From Larus michahellis (taxonomy: Eukaryota > Chordata > Aves > Charadriiformes > Laridae): 64,000 nucleotides of DNA. The number at the start of each line of letters is the position of its first letter. Position 1 is the first letter of the stretch. The stretch is taken from NCBI RefSeq assembly GCF_964199755.1, contig NC_133899.1:23539446-23603445 (forward strand), written 5' to 3'. Shown here one piece after another: positions 57,701-64,000 of the stretch. The position numbers and the translations under genes are program-made. Below the pieces are notes generated by a model. It worked only from the letters and a program-made list of their open reading frames with translations. It was not told the origin of the DNA and ran no database searches.

Positions 57701-60700
57701 CTGCTTGCTCCCGAATACCTCAGAGAGGGACCCTTGTCAAATGCTCACAACTGCTTGAAAGTCGAAGGGGTAAGGCGGCTGTCAATTTTCAGCTGAAAAG
57801 GTTTTTAAAAAACTATTTATTTGAGAAGGACCCATCACTGCGGGAAACTTATCTTCAGCGTAGTTTGTAAACTAATGGTTAATTTCCCATCATTGATACA
57901 GGCACATGGTTATGCTTCTAGGAACAGAGTGTAGCTGCCTGTCAAAATAAAGCACCCGCACATCGGCCCTGGAACATGAACTCTGCCCCTCCGCTCAAGA
58001 AGGTTAAAAATGCCAAGCTCGCCATACCCCACAAAGCCCAAACAAAAACAGCAATCCAAAACATCAGCCAATAAAAAGAACCCATCACCTTGTCTAGAAA
58101 AAGAATAAGCTGCTCAAATTCCTGAAATGAAGGGGTTTACTACGACAGAGATCCTTGCAGTCACTGACACAGCCACACTAAAAGGATCCCCTTCCGTGCT
58201 TTGGCTGTAGTAACAGCAGGAGAGCAGCACACATTTGCAAGCGTGGAATGACAGCTAACGTAAGAGCAAGGTGATGAAGCAATAGCCAAAGAATAAGCTT
58301 TTGTGCATCCTGTTTAAAACAATCTTAACTAATGTTAAGTTTGCTGCTTTACTCTACAGCAACAATTGGCAAGCTTTCCAGTGATTTATTCCTACCACGC
58401 TAAGATCCAGGTTCTGCTTTGAAATACATCCAGAAACATGTGTATTTCAAACAAAACAAAACAAAATCCCCACACTTTTGACCAAGACCTGAGGTAGATT
58501 CCAGACTAAAGCTAATTGTGTCTCCAACACTAGAAGCACCTGAGGCTGCGCTGATTTACAGTGAGAGAGAGGTCACGTAAAGAGCGATGCGAGGCTTCTG
58601 CCCTCCCTCCTTTGGTCTTTTGGGGGCTTTTTTGAGACACCTCTGTTAGCTGGTGGTAAGATGCTACTTAGAAATATAATGCAGACATGGCAGGGAACAC
58701 ACGAGGCGAAAAGAATGGTAACTTTATTTATGAACATGTGATTCCTGTTTATACACATGCTAGCAAACAACAAGAAAAATAATGCTTTTCAAGAAATAAA
58801 AACCCATCGGAATTAGATCAAATACTACAAATGTGGCTTACATAAATGCACTACATTAAGTGCTGGGGTCACCGGGTCAGTTAAAGTAACTCCAACTCGA
58901 GTGATCGGATCCAGTGATCCAGGGTTAGTGTAATGCCTCACACCACTCGAGTGAAGAAAAAGCAGTTCTACTTCAAATAACGATGAAAAACTAAAACCAT
59001 CACACAGTAAGTTTTATACTACAAGGACTATTTTGAAACACACAGTTTCACACCGTATTCAAGCCAAGTGCCAAATCCAGACCTAGACCACTACCAGTCA
59101 AGTATTTCCCTGGGTTACTGATCTAGATTTTAGCAGCAGACTGACAGCGTTTTCAAACCTCAAGAAAAATGCTGCCCCTTTTCCCAATGTAAATTCAAAG
59201 TGGTGGTATACTAAAGAAAGGCTTAACCTTTGGGAAATGAAAGCAGCATCCAACCCTGAAAACACCCGGATCCAAAAAGGTACTGCAGGCAGAAGTTAAG
59301 AAAAGTGACAGGGATTTTACCCACAAATGCACCACGCTATGCACAAATGCACCAGAGCGGGCAGGGGTGAGCGGCCCTGCTCCCTGCCCCGCAGGGGGAC
59401 CCTGGGCACAGACCCCAGCCCCCCAGACCCAGACCCCAGCCCCGTGCCTGCCTGGGCACCCAGAAGCTCCCTCCTCTTTGCAGGCAGCCTTTGGGCTCAG
59501 TGCTGCTCCGCAGGCAGGGATCATCTCCCAGGGCTCCAGCCTGGAAAGGGGCAGCGGAGGCACCAGCTCAGGCTCCGGGCAGCACCCAGCTGCTCCCAGC
59601 GAGCATCCCTCCGGCACCAGCCCAGGGGACCCTGGGCTCCCCGGCGGATGTGTCCCCCGGTGCAGGGAGGCCCGATCCCAGCAGAGCATGAGCAGCCCAG
59701 AAAGGCTTCTCCCAGCCCCTGGCCTTGCAGGGGTGGGGGGAGAGGGCAAGCCAAGCTCCCGGCCCCCCGAGCTCCCCAGAGCAGGGTGCCCACCCCACTC
59801 CATCCCCACGGTGCCTGCTCCAGCCTGCCCGGGCAGTGGGGGTGCCCACCTCCCTGGAGTGGGGCCCTACCTCTGGCAGCACAAGTGTCCTCTCCTTTAG
59901 GGCTTTCATGATGCCTCCTAAATGTCAGCACACACAGAGAGGTTTTGGGCCCCAGGAAGGGCTGGGTGTGTTGTTTGAGGGGTCAGGAGCAGGGGCAAAG
60001 GGCTGCGTGGGGAGCAGGGGAGCAGTGCTGTGTTGTGCCCGTCACCAGGCACCGGCAGTTGCAGCTGGAACACGGGCCATGGCAACAGGAGCGCAGTGGG
60101 GACGGGAACAAGCCCCCTTACAGGGCGGGCAGCTCAATACATACATGCCCCCCAAAGTTAATAATCCCAACACATTAGACTTCCTCCCTGTCTTAAGCGG
60201 TTCTTCCTAACCATGCCCTCATTTAACAAGTGGGTTTGCCCAGAGCATTGCAGACTGTCTTTGGGACGCTGGGGCAAGTGCAGCACGTCCTTCCAAAGAA
60301 GTCTGGATGTACCGACATGCCAAGGAAAAACCCAGCCTGTCCTCATCTACAAGTGCTAGCCCAGGCTCCAGGCAGCGCCTTCTGGGCCTTTGAGCCACCG
60401 ACCCTTCACCATCCTCCGTTCCTTACCATCTCACCATACAACAGCTCTTACGGGTTAGTAGATGAGCAGCCACAAGAGAAGCCCAAAGGCAAAGCCCCAG
60501 AGGAAACACAGCTACAATTCTGAAAAGCAATCAACAGGTCCCAGTGACACCAAGGGGTCACTGCAGTCTACGGGCAGGGCTGGAACGTGTACTTCTGGTG
60601 GCATTTGATCCAAGGCACCTCCTACAGAGCACCCAGCCCTGCTGGGACAGGCGATGCTCTCTGCCTTGGCTCAAACAGTATCACTTCAATTGTACAGTTT

Positions 60701-63618
60701 TTAGGAACAAATACCCAAGTATTTAAGGACATGAAAAGGAATCGGAACTGTCCTCAAAACGTATGGGATGTGTTGGGATCGGTATTTGTTGAGCCCCCGA
60801 GTCAAAAGCAAGAAACAGTACCAAGTTCAGCAATAATGGTTTCTCAGTGGCTTTTGAAAACATTTTCAAAAAGCATTAGGCAAAAAAGTACTTAAAAACA
60901 AAAGCTAAGTGATACAATGGGAAAAGGGAAAAAAATACGCTCTAAACATTTTTTGTTGCAACAAACAAAAACCCCACACACCCCCATACAAACATACATA
61001 TTGGCTAGCTACAGACAGACGTAGCACATCAGTGTGCAAACCTTGAACCAGCATGATCTAAAAACCATCATATATCACCTGTTCAACACAAAGTCATACA
61101 GGAAATAGCCTGGCATGTTCAATATGAAATACAATGCATTTGAGGCACAAATACCAATATTCACATTCGAACTGCGCAAGCGATGGCATTACTCAGTCTT
61201 TACTACGCTGAATAAGATACACTGTATTTGCAATATATACTGTGTTTTACTGGAAAATACATGAAGTTAATGTTCGCAGAATTAACACAAGGCTATTTGT
61301 TTAGGATTTGCTTAGAATGTCTTGTTTAGAATTAAGGGTGTTGAAAAAAGGGTGAGATTGTGTTTTTACATACCGTTTTTGATGTTCCACTCAGTGGCTC
61401 AGTTCCGCCTCTAGAAAAAGAAATAAAGGTGATCAGAACTTTAAATAAAGCACTCGTAGCAAACATAAAGCAGTGAAAACAGATCACAAAACCTGAACAT
61501 CATAACATTATGTTCTAAATAATCTAGTGAATATGGAAATTCATTTGCATACATAAACTGTTCTCTCTTGGTGCACTCAGTGCAACTAATAAAACCCTCC
61601 AAAGTCACGTTTCTTTGGCCATACAGTGGTTTCTTCATCCATTTACCTTGAAGAACATACTACAAGGCAAGTAACGCATGTTTGAAAGGCCTCTCCACCA
61701 TTGCAGCGTACTTTCATCATTCCCAAACATCAGCCCCTCTACCAGTGGTTTCTGCCATGTTTCCAGCTGAAGGAACAGAAAGCTCACCTGCCTGGTTAAT
61801 TGTCAACATTAGCACAGCAGTGCTGGTCTGTCCTTATCCCCACGTACGGGTGTTTGTTTGATCTTTGATGCCAGCAGCATCTACCCTCTCATTTTGGGGC
61901 AGCATGACAATACCCGGGGAGGGTGCCATCCAGCCAGAAGCGGAGGATGCATTGACAAGGTAGCACTAAGCACACATATTTCAATACATACATTCACCCC
62001 CAAAGCAAGGCCACGTTTATAAGCACAAGGCTGCCGTGTCCAGAATTACTAGGGAGTGCCTGAAGGCATCTCCTCTGAGATGGAAACAAATTATGAGTTT
62101 ACACTACAATGGCTATCTGTCGTTCCTATAAAAGCAATAAAAGCAAACGCATATAATAAGGGAGCTCTCCACGGAGAGGAAACAGGATCTACAACTTGGG
62201 TCTCAGAAGAGCCAACCCCAAGGACAAACCCAGGAGAATCCTCTTAAAAGTTACCGTTGATGGAGTTGGAACCCCATCTCCCAGCAGGCCTAAAAATGTC
62301 AGCCTACTTCGGGACAGATACGGTAACATCTGCCCCACGACGACAAACATTTACTGCAGCTTTAACGAGAGAGATACAAGCAGAATGCCTCCGTAAACTA
62401 ATAGCCATTAAAAAAGTTCACACGTTGAAACCCCTAGCCAAGAATTCAACGCTTTATGGACACTCACATGGCAGATGTTTTGCCGGCAGCTTTAACTCCT
62501 CCAACAGGGATTCTTCTCACAATTACCGACGAGTTCTTAGCAATCAGGGCGTTGTCATCTGTGTACTCTGGAACAACATAAACACAGAAAAAAAATCAGC
62601 CAATTTGTAAGAACGCATATTAATTTGTAATTACACAGCACTCCAGAGGATCCTTTTGCAGCTATAAATGCAAAATCCTATATGTAACAGCGCGCTGTTA
62701 TCGTCTCAACATACTAAGAGGACTTTTCAAGAAGCACATACTTCTTCACTGAGTTGTGATTACGCATGGAAACAAAGAAACACACTTTGTAAAAATGCTA
62801 TGACGTATATTACAGTAATACTTCAGGGGCTAATATATTTATGAGCATCAATGTTTCACCTAAAACTTTCCTTTCGGTTTCTCAACTGCCATAACAGGAT
62901 CTCCGTGTTTGGCCTATTTCAAAACATTTTTTCTCCCGGTGACAACAACTGGGCCCATCACAGTTTATTGCCGTCGAACGTTCTGGGTTTAATGCTCTGC
63001 TTTACACAGACCCAGCCGTTACAGAAGGGACATCAGCCAGGCAGCCATTCAGCCTGCTGGCATTCGTCAGGCTAGAAGTTCATTAGCAACTGAAGGCAAA
63101 TTCAGAGACCCTTCTGCAGCAAAGCCCTTCAAGCAAATTAAACCTTTTTCAAAAGCTCTTCGCAGTTTTAGTCAACACTACGAGAAAAATCCGGGACTCC
63201 CAAAATGTACCTCTACCTACTCTGCGAGGCCCCCAGCACAAGTCACAGCTCCCGATGGCGGCCGAATCTCATCATGGCTTCCCGCCCCGCTTCTTCCCTG
63301 CCCCGCATCCCTCCTGGTGCTCCCCACGCCCACGACATGGGCCCCGGCTGGACTCGGGCCACCTGGGGCGACCCGCAGAGAGCCCAGCATGGCTCCCGCA
63401 GGCCGCGGCCACCACGGGGGGTCCCCGAGGCCCTGCGCTGCGCCCCACGCACCTGCTCCAGTCTGGGCGTTGCTGATCTGCAAGTCGCTGGTGGCCGCCT
63501 TCAGCTTCTCGCGGGCCATGATCTGGCGCTTGAGGTCCTGCAGGCAGATGTTCAGGCCGCTGAAGATGACCCTGTCATACGCCAGCTTGGCAGCGAACTT
63601 GTAGTGGATGCACGACAT
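47957..63618 (-). CDS. RBBP6-like E3 ubiquitin ligase, fourteen coding exons
   Basis: Gene-level entry. Fourteen exons on the minus strand, all with GT-AG introns and matching phases, join to 2,118 nt coding 705 residues without a stop. Domain order: DWNN ubiquitin-like domain (about 1-80), CCHC zinc knuckle (C161, C164, H169, C174), RING-type finger (C260, C263, C276, C281, C284, C297, C300), Gln/Pro-rich linker (about 340-360), RS-rich segment (about 442-500) and a charged Lys-rich C-terminus. RBBP6 (relative of yeast Mpe1) is a nuclear E3 ligase of the pre-mRNA 3'-end processing machinery and acts on p53/MDM2 and YB-1. Human RBBP6 has 1,792 residues. This protein lacks the proline-rich middle segment and everything after the early Lys-rich region, including the Rb- and p53-binding parts, so I call it a paralogue and give no symbol. 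No coding defect is visible. It lies head-to-tail upstream of the C12orf50-like gene. Confidence 0.92.
48753..50855. other. RBBP6-like intron 13, missing proline-rich exons
   Basis: I looked on the minus strand for the proline-rich block and the REEFYREQRRL block of RBBP6 and found neither. No repeat recognised. Confidence 0.6.
50856..50916 (-). CDS. RBBP6-like exon 13
   Basis: Acceptor CTCCAAAAG, donor GAACT|GTAAGT, phase 2. It ends with AGGRPGWE, matching GGGRPGWE of RBBP6. In RBBP6 a long proline-rich region follows; here the next exon is already the RS segment. Confidence 0.88.
51010..51088 (-). CDS. RBBP6-like exon 12
   Basis: Acceptor CTCACAAG, donor ACTG|GTAAGT. It codes ACQVPVRRQPALPSLPGP and ends VPTTG, matching GYQVPVLGTPSLLG..IPTTG of RBBP6. 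Confidence 0.88.
51168..51264 (-). CDS. RBBP6-like exon 11
   Basis: Acceptor TTTTGTAG, donor AGAAG|GTAAGT, ending phase 0. It codes an Ala/Pro-rich stretch ending SSLLKEK, matching the ITALMEEKG region of RBBP6. Much shorter than the corresponding part of RBBP6. Confidence 0.88.
51904..52034 (-). CDS. RBBP6-like exon 10 (Gln/Pro run)
   Basis: Acceptor GCCTCTAG, donor TTGCA|GTAAGT. It codes AVNSFSNGSGYTKGL, five glutamines from a CAG run, then six prolines. RBBP6 has a similar AVNNF..GYTK..PPPPPP stretch. Confidence 0.93.
52477..52580 (-). CDS. RBBP6-like exon 9 (second part of RING)
   Basis: Acceptor ACGCACAG, donor GCAAG|GTAACA. It codes EEHTCPTCHQTDVSPDALI, completing the RING. The upstream intron carries the 135-bp segment that is repeated at 46.1 kb, only about 15 bases from the acceptor. 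Confidence 0.96.
52595..52732 (+). repeat. Intron 8 segment repeated at 46.1 kb
   Basis: Partner of 46,119-46,255 (same orientation, about 96% identical by eye). It lies in intron 8 immediately upstream of the exon 9 acceptor. It is either a local duplicate or a copy of an unrecognised dispersed repeat. Confidence 0.9.
53340..53515 (-). CDS. RBBP6-like exon 8 (serine run, first part of RING)
   Basis: Acceptor CCCTCCAG, donor GAAT|GTAAGT. Seven serines from a TCC microsatellite precede the RING start (LLCLICKEIMTD, IPCCGNSYCDE). Confidence 0.96.
53779..53918 (-). CDS. RBBP6-like exon 7
   Basis: Acceptor TTAACAG, donor AACGC|GTAAGT. It codes KKSTGIPRSFMMEVKDPN, then KGAML, the conserved linker between knuckle and RING. 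Confidence 0.95.
54744..54840 (-). CDS. RBBP6-like exon 6 (CCHC zinc knuckle)
   Basis: Acceptor CCCTTTAG, donor ATGGG|GTAAGA. It codes the knuckle CFRCGKPGHYIKNC (C161, C164, H169, C174), identical to the RBBP6 knuckle. Confidence 0.97.
54959..55047 (-). CDS. RBBP6-like exon 5
   Basis: Acceptor TTAAACAG, donor TCAA|GTAAGT. It codes ANASEEDKIKAMM and continues to REYNPI, a block conserved in RBBP6. Confidence 0.95.
55048..57422. other. RBBP6-like intron 4
   Basis: No exon, RNA gene or repeat family recognised. Next to it, in the last bases before exon 4, a TA/TATACA microsatellite lies at 57,403-57,420. Confidence 0.55.
57423..57467 (-). CDS. RBBP6-like exon 4 (45 nt)
   Basis: Acceptor TGAACAG, donor GAAG|GTAAAT. 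It codes IDDSPAPLSLAQLVK, matching IDDSSASISLAQLTK of RBBP6. Confidence 0.9.
57468..59325. other. RBBP6-like intron 3, distal part
   Basis: Ordinary AT-rich intron sequence. Nothing recognised. Confidence 0.5.
59326..60080. other. GC-rich island inside RBBP6-like intron 3
   Basis: About 750 bases rich in C, G and CCAGCCCC-like words, sharply bounded by AT-rich intron. Long overlapping open frames exist on both strands (for example 59,327-59,911 plus and 59,195-59,809 minus), expected from base composition. It has few CpG, so it is not a typical CpG island. No known gene or repeat recognised. Confidence 0.55.
60081..61373. other. RBBP6-like intron 3, proximal part
   Basis: No exon or repeat recognised. 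Confidence 0.5.
61374..61410 (-). CDS. RBBP6-like exon 3 (37 nt)
   Basis: Acceptor TTTTTCTAG, donor AACG|GTATGT. It codes GGTEPLSGTSKT, matching the RTEPAMATTKA region of RBBP6. The micro-exon restores phase 0. Confidence 0.85.
61411..62467. other. RBBP6-like intron 2
   Basis: No exon, RNA gene or repeat family recognised. Confidence 0.5.
62468..62567 (-). CDS. RBBP6-like exon 2 (DWNN, second half)
   Basis: Acceptor GTTCCAG, donor GCCAT|GTGAGT. It codes EYTDDNALIAKNSSVIV, then RRIPVGGVK, nearly identical to RBBP6. Confidence 0.95.
62568..63452. other. RBBP6-like intron 1
   Basis: AT-rich except for its last 200 bases, which belong to the CpG-rich promoter region. No exon or repeat recognised. 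Confidence 0.5.
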
Positions 63619-63823
63619 GGTTGTGGCCAGGTGGTCCAGGGGCCACGGCGTCCACAGCGGTACCAAGTGTGGCGGCCTCTGTGCTGGGTTGGGCTGGTGG
63701 CAGCGCAGAGAAGGGCCCGCCGAGGGGCCGGGGAAAGCGGTGCGGGCTGAGCCGAGCTCCGTCCCTGCTCCCTCTCTCCCACACAGTGTTGCCAGGCCTG
63801 GCCAGTCACTACGGCCACTGGGC
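63240..63823 (-). promoter_or_regulatory. CpG-rich promoter region of the RBBP6-like gene
   Basis: CpG density and G+C content rise sharply from 63,240 and include exon 1 and at least 200 bases upstream of the ATG at 63,618. No TATA box is obvious. Placement at the first exon of a housekeeping-type gene supports the call; the transcription start cannot be fixed. Confidence 0.7.
63453..63618 (-). CDS. RBBP6-like exon 1 (DWNN, first half)
   Basis: Starts MSCIHYKFAAKLAYDRV, the canonical RBBP6 start with changes, and ends NAQTGA with donor GCAG|GTGCGT (phase 1). CpG-rich surroundings fit a promoter-proximal exon. The frame is open upstream to 63,888, but the family start is the Met at 63,618. 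Confidence 0.95.
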
Positions 63824-64000
63824 AACGGCCCACCGCCCCACCCCCACGCCTCAGGGGACCCAGCGCATTGTGACAAAAGGGCTGTCACTGCCCCTGGCTG
63901 CTGGTGTCCCTGGTGTCCCCTGGCCTGTCACCGGCCACTGTCCTGTCACCCCCCAGGTCGGCGGGGTCCCTCCTGTCACCCCCAGGCTGCCACCCCCGCT
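63824..64000 (+). repeat. Upstream segment with inverted copy at 45.9 kb
   Basis: Partner of 45,928-46,112 in inverted orientation. It consists of short C/T/G words (tgtcaccccc, ctggtgtcccc) in partly repetitive order. It lies upstream of the RBBP6-like promoter and runs off the window. Confidence 0.92.

Noticed and set aside
59195-60210. Protein genes in the GC-rich intron block
   Set aside because: Overlapping open frames in nearly all phases on both strands are explained by lack of A/T-rich stop codons; no frame stands out.

Overview
The window is nuclear DNA from a bird. The evidence is CR1 LINE copies ending in tandem octamers of the ATTCTRTR type, an LTR of the avian endogenous-retrovirus type, and two vertebrate genes with GT-AG introns (one intron is GC-AG). 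I cannot name the order or species.

The layout falls in two parts. Positions 1-24,333 are one satellite array with a monomer of about 180 bp and no genes. It runs in one orientation from 1 to about 5,872 and in the opposite orientation from there to 24,333. The first 2.6 kb are nearly identical monomers, and monomers of the same subtype recur in inverted orientation at the far edge (about 24,020-24,333). Inside the inverted arm is a higher-order repeat of 3,063 bp (17 monomers), present as three consecutive almost identical copies from 11,994 to 21,182 plus a shortened fourth copy. This looks like centromeric or pericentromeric organisation, and the array ends abruptly in mid-monomer against single-copy DNA.

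Positions 24,334-64,000 are single-copy DNA with two genes on the minus strand. The first (37,102 to 25,115) is the homologue of human C12orf50, a ZC3H11A-related protein. It has eight exons that join in frame into a 330-residue protein; its CCCH finger has lost the first cysteine. The second (63,618 to 47,957) is an RBBP6-like E3 ubiquitin ligase gene. Its fourteen exons join in frame into 705 residues carrying the DWNN domain, CCHC zinc knuckle, RING finger and RS-rich tail. Compared with RBBP6 it lacks the proline-rich middle and the long C-terminal p53/Rb-binding region. DWNN, zinc knuckle and RING form the core that acts in pre-mRNA 3'-end processing and ubiquitination, so this copy may keep those functions without the regulatory tail.

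Between and within the genes are five CR1 copies (one inserted in another), a solo LTR, a decayed retroviral pol fragment, an orphan CpG-rich promoter-like segment next to a long purine tract, and a short mosaic patch near 46 kb. That patch is built from copies of the RBBP6-like upstream region (inverted) and of one of its introns (direct).
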